Assembly: GCA_947585215.1 (NCBI GenBank)
Contig: CANPWY010000004.1
Span: forward strand, 1 to 40,778
Length of the DNA stretch: 40,778 nt
Source of the DNA: an uncultured Clostridia bacterium
Lineage (GTDB): Bacteria > Bacillota > Clostridia > Oscillospirales > JAAYOS01
Direction of reading: 5' to 3'
Each line of letters starts with the position of its first letter. The first letter of the stretch is position 1. The notes under the pieces are model-generated. The model had not been told where the DNA came from, ran no database searches, and saw only the letters and a list, made by a program, of their open reading frames with translations. The position numbers and the translations under genes were made by a program. This document shows positions 1-7,822 of this stretch, one piece after another.

Positions 1-849
1 GCGTCCGGCGCGGACAGGTACGACCTCATCGGCGCAGGCGACCAGGGGATGATGTTCGGCTGCGCCACGCGCGAGACGCCCGAGCTGATGCCCGCCCCGA
101 TAGCCTATGCGCACAAGCTCTCCCGCCGCCTCACCGAGGCGCGCAAGACCGGCGCGCTCGACTTCCTCCGTCCGGACGGAAAGACTCAGGTGACGGTCGA
201 ATACGGCGAGGGACGCACCGTAAAGCGCATAGAGGCGATAGTCGTCTCGAGCCAGCATTCGGCGGATGTGTCACTGGAGACGCTCCGCGACGGGATAGAG
301 GCGGAAGTGATACGCAAGGTCATCCCCGCGGAGCTCATCGACGCGAACACCAAGATATACATCAATCCCACCGGGCGCTTTGTCGTGGGCGGCCCGCACG
401 GCGACTCCGGCCTCACCGGACGGAAGCTCATTGCAGATACCTACGGCGGGTACGGACGTCACGGCGGCGGCTCGTTCAGCGGCAAGGACCCGACGAAGGT
501 GGACCGCAGTGCGTCCTACATGGCGCGCTACGTCGCAAAGAACATCGTCGCGGCGGGGCTTGCCGACCGCTGCGAGCTCGAGATAGCCTACGCGATAGGC
601 GTCGCGCACCCGCTTTCGGTGAGCGTCGAGACATTCGGCACCGGCGCGCTGCCGGACGACCGCCTCGCGGCGCTCGTCCGTGAGAAGTTCGACCTCCGCC
701 CGGCGGCGATAATCGACACGCTCGACCTCCGCCGGCCGATATATTCCGCCACCGCCGCCTACGGTCACTTCGGCCGCACCGACGTCGACCTCCCGTGGGA
801 GCACACCGACATGGCGGAGGCGCTGAAGGACGCGGCGGGCGTGCGCTGA
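1..849 (+). CDS. metK: S-adenosylmethionine synthase, C-terminal part (5' end outside window)
   Basis: Makes S-adenosylmethionine from ATP and methionine in the cytosol. The frame is open from base 1, before the ORF-track ATG at 49, and begins inside the gene: the family motif [10 protein letters not shown] is read across bases 31-60. Further family signatures follow, including [21 protein letters not shown] and [17 protein letters not shown], the ATP/metal-binding and phosphate-contacting segments. About 282 of the usual 390-400 residues are present and the C-terminus looks intact. A strong hairpin terminator follows directly, so metK is probably the last gene of its transcript. Any SAM riboswitch would lie upstream of the window. 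The identification is very secure. Confidence 0.97.
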   Translation, partial: ASGADRYDLIGAGDQGMMFGCATRETPELMPAPIAYAHKLSRRLTEARKTGALDFLRPDGKTQVTVEYGEGRTVKRIEAIVVSSQHSADVSLETLRDGIEAEVIRKVIPAELIDANTKIYINPTGRFVVGGPHGDSGLTGRKLIADTYGGYGRHGGGSFSGKDPTKVDRSASYMARYVAKNIVAAGLADRCELEIAYAIGVAHPLSVSVETFGTGALPDDRLAALVREKFDLRPAAIIDTLDLRRPIYSATAAYGHFGRTDVDLPWEHTDMAEALKDAAGVR

Positions 850-874
850 ACAAAGCGCCGATACAGTCTGTGAC

Positions 875-914
875 GAAGAGCAGAGCCGTTTCGGCTCTGT
901 TCTTCGTTTATTTT
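875..914 (+). terminator. Rho-independent terminator after metK
   Basis: Bases 875-905 form a near-perfect stem (GAAGAGCAGAGCCG pairing with CGGCTCTGTTCTTC) around a short T-rich loop. A T-rich tail (GTTTATTTT) follows. It sits 26 bases after the metK stop and just before the next promoter, so it separates the two transcripts. Confidence 0.85.
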
Positions 915-919
915 GCCGT

Positions 920-948
920 TTGACTGTACGGCTCGGAAGTGATACAAT
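920..948 (+). promoter_or_regulatory. SigA-type promoter of the methyltransferase gene
   Basis: TTGACT (920-925) and TACAAT (943-948) are separated by 17 bases, close to consensus. Transcription would start near 955. This rules out the GTG start at 939 given in the ORF track, which lies inside the promoter, and supports the ATG at 981. Confidence 0.8.
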
Positions 949-980
949 GTTTTCAAACTGGGAAATTGGGGGTAAACGGT

Positions 981-1844
981 ATGTGGACCGCGCCGGACTG
1001 GACAGACTACGAGCTGCTTGACTGCGGCGCGGGGGAGCGCCTCGAGAGATGGGGCGACGTGTACCTCGTCCGCCCCGACCCCCAGGCGATATGGCAGCCG
1101 GCGGGGCGCGACCCCCATTGGAAGCACCCGGACGGCCGGTACATCCGCTCGAGCTCGGGCGGAGGACGGTGGGAGCGGAACGGTGTTCCCGAGCGCTGGC
1201 AGATAAAGTGGCGCTCGCTCGTCTTCAACATCAAGCCGATGAACTTCAAGCACACCGGCGTATTCCCCGAGCAGGCGGCTAACTGGGACTTCTGCGCGAA
1301 GAAGATTCGTTCGGCGGGGCGCGAGGTGAGCGTCCTCAACCTCTTCGGCTACACCGGGGCGGCGACGCTCGCGTGTGCCGAGGCCGGCGCGCGCGTCTGC
1401 CACGTGGACGCGGCGAAGGGCATGGTCTCATGGGGACGCGAGAACGCCGAGGCGAGCGGACTTTCCTCAAGGCCGATACGCTGGATAGTGGACGACTGCA
1501 TGAAGTTCGTGCTCCGCGAACAGCGGCGCGGGAACCGCTACGACGCTGTTCTTATGGACCCGCCCTCCTACGGGCGCGGCCCGGGCGGCGAGGTTTGGCA
1601 CATTGAGGACACTCTGTGCGAACTCATCGACGAGTGCGTGAAGATACTTTCGGCAAAACCGCTCTTTTTCATCATCAACTCATATACCACAGGGCTCGCG
1701 CCCGGGGTGCTCAGCTACATCCTTTCGGATAAGCTTATGCCGCGCTTCGGCGGCAGGGTGGAGTGCGAGGAGCTGGGGCTTCTCTCGACCTCGACCGGGC
1801 TGCCGCTCCCGTGCGGAGCGGCGGGACGCTGGCAGAGCGAGTGA
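981..1844 (+). CDS. Class I SAM-dependent methyltransferase, RlmI-like, without PUA domain
   Basis: A 287-residue protein with a Rossmann methyltransferase core. The SAM-binding motif is NLFGYTGAATLACAEAGA, and the catalytic-loop motif DPPSYGRG is typical of the COG1092/PF10672 group, which contains 23S rRNA cytosine methyltransferases such as RlmI. The N-terminal PUA RNA-binding domain of RlmI is absent; instead there is a short Trp-rich N-terminus. The substrate cannot be named, although rRNA is the family expectation. I chose the ATG at 981 because it has a G-rich Shine-Dalgarno sequence (TTGGGGGT) and lies downstream of the mapped promoter hexamers. The gene is flanked by metK, whose product supplies SAM, and the ECF operon; adjacency to metK may be incidental. 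Confidence 0.85.
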   Translation: MWTAPDWTDYELLDCGAGERLERWGDVYLVRPDPQAIWQPAGRDPHWKHPDGRYIRSSSGGGRWERNGVPERWQIKWRSLVFNIKPMNFKHTGVFPEQAANWDFCAKKIRSAGREVSVLNLFGYTGAATLACAEAGARVCHVDAAKGMVSWGRENAEASGLSSRPIRWIVDDCMKFVLREQRRGNRYDAVLMDPPSYGRGPGGEVWHIEDTLCELIDECVKILSAKPLFFIINSYTTGLAPGVLSYILSDKLMPRFGGRVECEELGLLSTSTGLPLPCGAAGRWQSE

Positions 1845-1889
1845 CGGGACGCGCAGACAGTACGGATAATATTCAGGATTGGAGACACT

Positions 1890-2732
1890 ATGGACGACGC
1901 TGTTCTCCGTGCGGAGAAGCTGACATTTGAATACGATACGGACGACGGGGAGCTGGAGGTTTTCCGCGACCTCGACATCACGGTAAGGCGCGGCGAGGTC
2001 GTCGCCGTGCTCGGCCACAACGGATGCGGAAAGTCGACGCTTGCAAAGCATTTCAACGCGATACTTCTGCCCACCGGCGGCAAGGTGTACGTCATGGGCA
2101 TGGACACCGCGTCCGACGACCTTCTGCTCGACATACGGCGCACGGTCGGGATGGTTTTTCAGAACCCGGATAACCAGATAGTCGCCGCCGTCGTGGAGGA
2201 GGACGTCGCATTTGCGCCGGAAAACCTCGGCGTGCCGCAGGCGGAGATAGTCGAGCGGGTCGACTCGGCGCTCGAGACGGTCGGCATGACCGAGTACCGC
2301 AATCACGCGCCGCACCGCCTCTCCGGCGGGCAGAAGCAGAGGATAGCCATAGCGGGAGTGCTTGCGATGCGCCCGGAGTGCATAGTCCTCGACGAGCCGA
2401 CGGCGATGCTCGACCCGGTGGGGCGCGCGGAGGTCATGAAGACGATACTCGAGCTCAACCGTCGGGACGGAACAACGATAGTGCTCATCACCCACCACAT
2501 GGACGAGGCGGCGCAGTGCAGCCGCGTCGTCGTGATGGAGGACGGGAGCTTCATAGCGGACGGGACGCCGGAGGAGGTCTTCACGCAGGTGGAGCTCCTG
2601 CGCGGCGTGGGCCTTGAGGTGCCGCAGACGGTGGAGCTGCTCTACGAGCTAAGAAAGCGCGGCTTCAACCTGCCGCTCGACGCGCTCGGGTGCGACGAGT
2701 GCGCGGCGGCGATAGCGGCCGTGATGCGCTGA
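1890..2732 (+). CDS. ecfA1: ECF transporter ATPase EcfA1
   Basis: First ATPase of an energy-coupling-factor vitamin or cofactor importer, working at the inner face of the membrane with EcfA2 and EcfT. Visible motifs are Walker A GHNGCGKST (about residues 42-50), Q-loop FQNPDNQ, signature LSGGQKQR, Walker B CIVLDEPT and the switch His in ITHHMDEA. Length is 280 residues, normal for the family. FQNPDNQIVAAVVEEDVAF is the typical ECF Q-loop region. It is the first gene of ecfA1-ecfA2-ecfT-truA, the standard Firmicutes order, although the ribosomal-protein genes that often precede it are absent here. No substrate-specific S component is nearby, as expected for a shared Group II module. A weak GATAAT-like -10 box lies at about 1864. 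Confidence 0.95.
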   Translation: MDDAVLRAEKLTFEYDTDDGELEVFRDLDITVRRGEVVAVLGHNGCGKSTLAKHFNAILLPTGGKVYVMGMDTASDDLLLDIRRTVGMVFQNPDNQIVAAVVEEDVAFAPENLGVPQAEIVERVDSALETVGMTEYRNHAPHRLSGGQKQRIAIAGVLAMRPECIVLDEPTAMLDPVGRAEVMKTILELNRRDGTTIVLITHHMDEAAQCSRVVVMEDGSFIADGTPEEVFTQVELLRGVGLEVPQTVELLYELRKRGFNLPLDALGCDECAAAIAAVMR

Positions 2733-2773
2733 ATATTTCGATTGCAAAGGACCCGGAGAGGTCACGGAGGAAC

Positions 2774-3643
2774 ATGGCGGTAATTCGAGCGGAAAATCTT
2801 ACATACGTATACGGCGCGGGCACTCCGTTCGAGCGGAAGGCGCTCGACGGCGTGAGCTTCGAGATAGAGCGCGGCGAGTTCGTCGGGCTCATAGGTCACA
2901 CCGGCTCGGGCAAGAGCACGCTCATCCAGCACCTTAACGGCCTTCTGAGGCCGACGGAGGGGCGGGTGTTCGTTGACGACCGGGACATCTGGGAGGACGA
3001 GAAGAGCATCCGCGAGGTGCGCTTCAAGGTAGGCCTCGTGTTCCAGTACCCCGAGTACCAGCTCTTCGAGGAGACGGTGGAGAAGGACATAGCCTTCGGC
3101 CCGAAGAACATGGGCCTCTCCGACGAAGAGATCGCGGAGCGGGTGCGCGAAGCGGCGCGGTTTGTCGGAATAGACGAGGAGTCGCTTTCAAAGTCGCCGT
3201 TCGAGCTCTCGGGCGGACAGAAGCGCCGCGTAGCGATAGCGGGCGTGATAGCCATGCGCCCGGAGGTGCTCATCCTCGATGAGCCGACGGCGGGTCTTGA
3301 CCCGCGCGGTCGGCGCGAGATACTCGGAAGGATAGACGACTATCACCGCGAGAGCGGCGCCGCCGTCATAATAGTCACTCACAGCATGGAGGAGGCGGCG
3401 CGCTACGCGTCGCGGATAATAGTCCTCGACGATAACGGAATAAACTGCACCGGCACGCCCGCCGAGGTGTTCGCGAGGGCGGACGAGCTCGAGCGCATCG
3501 GGCTTGACGTGCCGATGGTGACAAAGGTGTTCCGGGAGCTGAAGCGCCTCGGCGTCGCGGTGAACCCGGCGGTCTACACCGTCGAGGACGGCGTGCGGGA
3601 GCTCCTGCGTGTGAAGGGAGGGAACGTCCGTGGCAATGCTTAA
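2774..3643 (+). CDS. ecfA2: ECF transporter ATPase EcfA2
   Basis: Second ATPase of the ECF module, forming the heterodimer with EcfA1. Motifs are Walker A GHTGSGKST (residues 41-49), Q-loop FQYPEYQLFEETVEKDIAFG (typical of EcfA2), signature LSGGQKRR, Walker B VLILDEPTAGLD and switch His VTHSMEEA. The ORF-track start at 2690 lies inside ecfA1. The ATG at 2774 gives a normal 289-residue protein starting MAVIRAENLTYVYG and has a GGAGG just upstream, although the spacing is short. Its 3' end overlaps the ecfT start by 14 bases, suggesting translational coupling and balanced production. Confidence 0.95.
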   Translation: MAVIRAENLTYVYGAGTPFERKALDGVSFEIERGEFVGLIGHTGSGKSTLIQHLNGLLRPTEGRVFVDDRDIWEDEKSIREVRFKVGLVFQYPEYQLFEETVEKDIAFGPKNMGLSDEEIAERVREAARFVGIDEESLSKSPFELSGGQKRRVAIAGVIAMRPEVLILDEPTAGLDPRGRREILGRIDDYHRESGAAVIIVTHSMEEAARYASRIIVLDDNGINCTGTPAEVFARADELERIGLDVPMVTKVFRELKRLGVAVNPAVYTVEDGVRELLRVKGGNVRGNA

Positions 3644-4460
3644 GGATATAACCCTCGGACAGTATTTCCCGGGGAACACTCCGCTTCACCGGATGGACCC
3701 CAGGATGAAGATACTCCTCACGATAGCGTACATCGTTGTGCTGTTCGTCGCGGACGGGCTCGTGAGCTATCTTGCGATAATTGCGTTTCTCTGCACGGCG
3801 ATAGCCATATCGCATATAACGCCGAAGATGATACTCCGGGGGATGAAGACGCTCATCTTCATCATTGCCCTCACCGGAATACTGAATATGTTCTACACCA
3901 AGGGGGAGGGAAAGCCCCTCCTGAGCTTCTGGAACGTCGCGATATACAAGGAGGGCATCGTGACGGCGGTGTTCATGATAGTCCGGATAATCCTGCTCAT
4001 CTCCGGCACGTTCATGCTGACCTACACCACGTCCCCGCTCCAGCTCACCGACGGCATCGAGAGCCTGCTGAAGCCGCTCGAGAAGATACACGTCCCGGCG
4101 CACGAGCTCGCGATGATGATGTCGATAGCCCTCCGCTTTATCCCCACGCTCATTGAGGAGGCGGACAAGATAATGTCCGCGCAGAAGGCGCGCGGGGCGG
4201 ACTTCGAGAGCGGCGGACTTCTCCGCCGCGCGAAGGCGCTCATCCCGCTGCTCGTGCCGCTATTTATAAGCGCGTTCCGGCGGGCGGACGAGCTCGCCGT
4301 CGCGATGGAGTGCCGCTGTTACCACGGCGGCGAGGGACGGACGCGGATGCGCTCGCTGAAGTTCGGCACGGTTGACCTGTGGGCGCTCCTCACCGTAGCG
4401 GCGCTCGCGGCGGCGGTCATACTGCTGAAGATATTCCCGGTGGAAGTGTTCGGGATATGA
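3630..4460 (+). CDS. ecfT: ECF transporter transmembrane component EcfT
   Basis: Membrane scaffold of the ECF importer, binding both ATPases and exchangeable S components. It has hydrophobic helices near residues 25-65 and 75-95, around 110-130, and at the C-terminus. The cytoplasmic coupling region carries the first X-R-G motif in QKARGADFESGG; the second coupling motif reads MECRCYHGGEGRTRM. Length is 276 residues. A GTG start at 3630 is preferred because GGGAGGG lies seven bases upstream; an ATG two codons later is possible. The gene overlaps ecfA2 at its 5' end and truA by ATGA at its 3' end. I hand-counted Ile codons here: AUA 19, AUC 9, AUU 3. Confidence 0.95.
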   Translation: MAMLKDITLGQYFPGNTPLHRMDPRMKILLTIAYIVVLFVADGLVSYLAIIAFLCTAIAISHITPKMILRGMKTLIFIIALTGILNMFYTKGEGKPLLSFWNVAIYKEGIVTAVFMIVRIILLISGTFMLTYTTSPLQLTDGIESLLKPLEKIHVPAHELAMMMSIALRFIPTLIEEADKIMSAQKARGADFESGGLLRRAKALIPLLVPLFISAFRRADELAVAMECRCYHGGEGRTRMRSLKFGTVDLWALLTVAALAAAVILLKIFPVEVFGI

Positions 4461-5230
4461 CGCCGCTCGGTACGGAACGCGGAAGGCGGAATATCGCCAT
4501 GCGGCTTGCCTACGACGGTACGGCCTACCACGGCTGGCAGGCGCAGAAGAGCGACGTCACCGTATCCGAGACGCTCGAGAGAGCGCTCGAGGGGGCGGTG
4601 GGTCACCCCGTCCGCGTCACCGGGTGCGGTAGGACGGACGCGGGCGTACACGCCCGAACCTACGTCGCAAACTTCCGCACGGAGAGCGGGATACCGGCGG
4701 CGCGTCTGCCGTATGCGGTGAACACTCGGCTTCCGCGCGACATAGCCGTCTACTCCGCAACAGACGTCGGGGAGGACTTCCACGCAACATTCTCGGCACT
4801 TGCAAAGGAGTACACCTACGTCATAAGCCCCTCGCGCATACACGACCCGTTCCTTGCCGACCGCGCGTACTTCTACCCGAGAACGCCGGACGTCGCGCGG
4901 ATGCGCGCGGCGGCGGAGATACTCGTGGGCGAGCATGACTTCGCGGCGCTCCGCTCGGTCGGCTCGAACGTAAAGACGACGGTGAGGACGATGCACGAGC
5001 TCGAGGTACGCGAGGAGGGCGGCGCGGTGCTGATACGCATGAAGGCGAACGGCTTCCTCTACAATATGGCGCGCGCGATATCCGGCACACTGCTGTATGT
5101 GTCGGAGGGGAAGCTCTCACCGGAGGATATACCGGCACTGCTAGAAGCGGGCGAGCGCACGGCCGCGGGGCCGACGCTTCCGGCCTGCGGCCTGTATATG
5201 ACCGGCGTGTGGTACAGGGAAAACGTCTGA
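4457..5230 (+). CDS. truA: tRNA pseudouridine synthase A
   Basis: Converts uridines 38-40 of the tRNA anticodon stem-loop to pseudouridine. The catalytic Asp is in GCGRTDAGVHA (Asp61 by this start), and the N-terminal LAYDGTAYHGWQ and C-terminal FLYNMARAISGTLLYV blocks are family signatures. Length is 257 residues, standard. The start codon overlaps the ecfT stop (ATGA), so the ORF-track start at 4379 is a shadow. The terminal position in the ecf operon is the conserved Firmicutes arrangement; there is no known functional link between ECF transport and TruA. Confidence 0.95.
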   Translation: MTPLGTERGRRNIAMRLAYDGTAYHGWQAQKSDVTVSETLERALEGAVGHPVRVTGCGRTDAGVHARTYVANFRTESGIPAARLPYAVNTRLPRDIAVYSATDVGEDFHATFSALAKEYTYVISPSRIHDPFLADRAYFYPRTPDVARMRAAAEILVGEHDFAALRSVGSNVKTTVRTMHELEVREEGGAVLIRMKANGFLYNMARAISGTLLYVSEGKLSPEDIPALLEAGERTAAGPTLPACGLYMTGVWYRENV

Positions 5231-5254
5231 ATCTTAGGTCGGTGAGGAATGAAA

Positions 5255-6433
5255 ATGGCAAAGGACAGAGAAAATCCGGCGGCGGAGGAAAAACCGAAGC
5301 GGAAAATCGACCCGCTCGGGCTTATACTGCGGTGCCTGCTCGTGATAGCGGCGGGTCTTTTTGTCACGCTTGCCGTGGTCAGCTGGCCGAGCATCCGCGA
5401 AAACGGCTTCTACGCCACCTTCTTCGGCGCGGAGGAGGAGCAGGGAACGCTTGAGCGCGCGGAGGAGATAGAGTTCGTCGCGAACACCCGCAACGTGTTC
5501 TGTGCCTATCGCGAGGGCGCGGCGATACTCGGGCCGAGCGGACTGCAGGTCGTCCGGCCGGACGGCTCTACCGAAATTGACGAGGCAAAGAGCTTCACAA
5601 ACCCCGTTCTCCGCTGTGACGGAAATTGGCTCCTCGCCTACGACGCGGGCGGGACGGGCATGATCCTCGTCGAGGACGGCAAGGTGAAGGCAAACGACTC
5701 CGCGCCGGGCGACCTCATATTCGCGGAGGTCAACGGCAGCGGATGGCGGCTGATGATACAGCAGAGCGCGAACTGGCGCGCCGTCGCCACCGTCATTGAT
5801 GAGGACGGCAGGACGGTGTACGAGCTCTCGAGCGCGGAGCGCTATCTGATAGGGGGAGACGTCTCGCCGGACGGCACGCGAACCGCGCTCGCGGGCGTGC
5901 GCCAGCTCGATGCGCAGATACTCTCCTCGGTCTACATATTCGAGCACTCCAGCGCGGAGGCGGAGCCGATGGCGTTCTGGGAGGATCCGAACGGCATGGT
6001 GCTCTCCGCCGAGTTCCTTGACGACGAAACGATACTCGTCCTCACGGACGAGGCGGCGGTTTTCGTGGACGGAGACACCGGCGCGGAAAACGCGCGCTAT
6101 GAGTTCGGCGCGTACAACCTTACGTCCTACGGCGTGGGGAACGGATTCGTGTCGCTCGCGCTCACAGGTGCTTCGGGGCTCAGCTGCCGCGTGGTGACGC
6201 TCGATTTCCATGGCACGGAGCTCGCTTCTCGGGTGACGGGAGGCGTTGAGGACATGGACGCCGAGGGCGCCGATTTTGGAATTTTGACAAACGACGGGTT
6301 TGTGGTGTATAATAGTAATTTAGAGAGCGCGGCGCAGGGCCCGTGTCCCGCCGGGAGCAGGAAGCTGCTTGTGGCGCGGGGCGGCACGGTCTACGTCATA
6401 ACCTCGGGCGCGGCCTCCGTCTATCAGTATTGA
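5255..6433 (+). CDS. DUF5711-type membrane-anchored protein, probable beta-propeller
   Basis: A 392-residue protein of unknown function. The N-terminus is a charged cytoplasmic tail (about 25 residues, rich in Lys/Glu/Pro), followed by one transmembrane helix (LGLILRCLLVIAAGLFVTLAVV) and a long extracytoplasmic domain with repeated short beta-strand-like units of propeller character (for example GDVSPDGTRTALAGV). This matches the DUF5711 layout commonly found next to cvpA in Clostridia, which is family knowledge rather than proof. The ATG at 5255 is preferred over 5249 because GGTGAGG is then seven bases upstream. A consensus promoter is embedded in its last 150 bases. Confidence is high that it is a gene and moderate on family. 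Confidence 0.75.
   Translation: MAKDRENPAAEEKPKRKIDPLGLILRCLLVIAAGLFVTLAVVSWPSIRENGFYATFFGAEEEQGTLERAEEIEFVANTRNVFCAYREGAAILGPSGLQVVRPDGSTEIDEAKSFTNPVLRCDGNWLLAYDAGGTGMILVEDGKVKANDSAPGDLIFAEVNGSGWRLMIQQSANWRAVATVIDEDGRTVYELSSAERYLIGGDVSPDGTRTALAGVRQLDAQILSSVYIFEHSSAEAEPMAFWEDPNGMVLSAEFLDDETILVLTDEAAVFVDGDTGAENARYEFGAYNLTSYGVGNGFVSLALTGASGLSCRVVTLDFHGTELASRVTGGVEDMDAEGADFGILTNDGFVVYNSNLESAAQGPCPAGSRKLLVARGGTVYVITSGAASVYQY
6284..6313 (+). promoter_or_regulatory. Consensus SigA promoter inside the DUF5711 gene
   Basis: Perfect TTGACA (6284-6289) and perfect TATAAT (6308-6313) with an 18-base spacer, located in the coding sequence about 165 bases before the cvpA start. The codons it occupies (TTT, TAT, AAT, AGT, AAT, TTA) are AT-rich against the surrounding GC-rich usage, so the match is unlikely to be background. 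Expected start is near 6320, giving cvpA its own transcript. Confidence 0.65.
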
Positions 6434-6475
6434 CGCGGGCGGCCGGAGGACTTTCAAGGAGACTCGGAGATACGG

Positions 6476-7147
6476 ATGAACGCTTTTCAGAACATAATTC
6501 TTGACCTCGTGATAGCCGCCGCACTTATTTTCGCGACGGTGCGCGGAGCGAAGCGCGGGTTCGTGCTGATGCTCGCGTCTATTCTGAAGGTCATCATAGC
6601 GCTCGTGGGCTCTGTCATCATCACTCACATGCTTGCCCCGGTGGTCGCAAGCGCGGTACAGCCGGCTATAGAGGAGAGGATACTTCCTCCGCTCATGGAG
6701 ATAGCGGACGAGACCGGCAGGCTTGCGGACGCTTCGCTCGAAGCCGTGTCCGAAATAGACGTGTTCGGCGTCCGGCTCGGCGACTATCTCGATACAAGCG
6801 CCGAAGGGAGCGTAGGACAGGCGGGCGGCGAGCTTGCGGCGTCCGCCGCAAACAAGCTGAGCGCGGAGGTGGCGGACACGCTTGCGCGGTTTATAGTGAG
6901 CACGGTGTCCTTCTTCCTGCTGCTCATAGCGGTGATGCTTGTGGCGCACGCGCTCGACTTTGCGTTCCGTCTGCCGCTGCTCGGCGGGATAAATCATGCC
7001 TTGGGGCTTCTGCTCGGAGCCGCGAGCGGGCTTCTTGTCGTACTGCTCTTCGTGACCGTGGCGGAGATATTCGTCGCGCCGGAGGTCGCGGACAACACGG
7101 TGCTCTTCTCGTTTTTCCGCGACATTGATCCGTTCTCGCTCCGCTGA
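6476..7147 (+). CDS. CvpA family membrane protein
   Basis: A 223-residue integral membrane protein. The N-terminus has the CvpA pattern (NIILDLVIAAALIFATVRGAKRGF then a second helix LASILKVIIALVGSVIITHM). Two more helices follow a soluble central region: FIVSTVSFFLLLIAVMLVAHAL and INHALGLLLGAASGLLVVLLFVTV. In Escherichia coli CvpA is linked to colicin V production and envelope stress; the molecular role is not settled. The start at 6476 has a GGAGA five bases upstream. It lies after the DUF5711 gene, with an internal promoter just upstream, and before pgsA. Confidence 0.85.
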   Translation: MNAFQNIILDLVIAAALIFATVRGAKRGFVLMLASILKVIIALVGSVIITHMLAPVVASAVQPAIEERILPPLMEIADETGRLADASLEAVSEIDVFGVRLGDYLDTSAEGSVGQAGGELAASAANKLSAEVADTLARFIVSTVSFFLLLIAVMLVAHALDFAFRLPLLGGINHALGLLLGAASGLLVVLLFVTVAEIFVAPEVADNTVLFSFFRDIDPFSLR

Positions 7148-7148
7148 C

Positions 7149-7224
7149 GGAGCGTGCGAGCTCCCAAAGCCCTGCGGCTTCGGAAGGGCGTATAATTTCC
7201 GGGCGGACGCCTCGGGCGTCTCCC
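7149..7224 (+). other. Hairpin-rich spacer between cvpA and pgsA
   Basis: The 96-base spacer holds a small stem GGAGC/GCTCC (7149-7164) and a GACGCC/GGCGTC stem with a TCG loop (7206-7220), the latter flanked by further partial pairing. A TATAAT hexamer lies at 7191-7196 between them but has no convincing -35 box at 17 bases. It could be a weak terminator plus promoter for pgsA; the sequence does not settle this. Confidence 0.35.
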
Positions 7225-7243
7225 GATTTAAGGAGGATACTCT

Positions 7244-7783
7244 ATGAATGTGCCGAATGCGTTATCGCTGCTCCGAATAGCCATGGTTCCTGCGTTTGTG
7301 GGAGTATTCTTCTCCGGTCTGCCGAATGCGCACAGGTGGGCGGGACTTATCTTCCTGCTCGCGGCGTTCACGGATATGCTTGACGGACGGATAGCGCGGA
7401 AGTACAACAAGATAACGCGCCTCGGCAGAGTGCTCGACCCGCTCGCGGATAAGCTGATGACTGCGGCGGCGCTCGTCTGCATAATAATATCGAAGATGAT
7501 ACCGCTCTGGATATTCATAGTGTTTGCGATAAAGGAAATACTGATGGGCCTCGGCTCGGTGATACTTTACAAGTATATCGACGACGTGCCGCCCTCGAAC
7601 ATACTCGGAAAGGCGTCTACGGTGGTGTTCTTCACGTCCTGCCTTGTGATGATGCTTTTTGATGTGCCGCCGACGGCGGCGACGGTAGTCATGACCTGCG
7701 CGCTCGCGCTGACGCTCATAGCATTCGTCGGATACGCGCTCAACATGTTCCGCCTGCTTGCCGAAAAGAAGGCCGCGCACTGA
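7244..7783 (+). CDS. pgsA: CDP-diacylglycerol--glycerol-3-phosphate 3-phosphatidyltransferase
   Basis: Makes phosphatidylglycerol phosphate, the committed step to anionic phospholipids, in the membrane. The CDP-alcohol phosphotransferase motif DG-x2-AR-x8-G-x3-D-x3-D is complete: DGRIARKYNKITRLGRVLDP followed by LAD. It has about five hydrophobic helices over 179 residues, the usual length. A strong AGGAGG precedes the ATG by seven bases. A related CDP-alcohol transferase such as cardiolipin synthase is possible, but the small size and NVPNALSLLRIAMVP opening favour PgsA. Confidence 0.9.
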   Translation: MNVPNALSLLRIAMVPAFVGVFFSGLPNAHRWAGLIFLLAAFTDMLDGRIARKYNKITRLGRVLDPLADKLMTAAALVCIIISKMIPLWIFIVFAIKEILMGLGSVILYKYIDDVPPSNILGKASTVVFFTSCLVMMLFDVPPTAATVVMTCALALTLIAFVGYALNMFRLLAEKKAAH

Positions 7784-7822
7784 AAATTTTTGACTTCTCA
7801 GCTGAAAGGAAATTACGGCAAA

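Noticed and set aside
7784-7822. CtsR-type heat-shock operator before the Clp ATPase gene
   Set aside because: The gap lacks the paired GGTCAAA heptads expected of a CtsR site; a lone TTGACT has no -10 partner.
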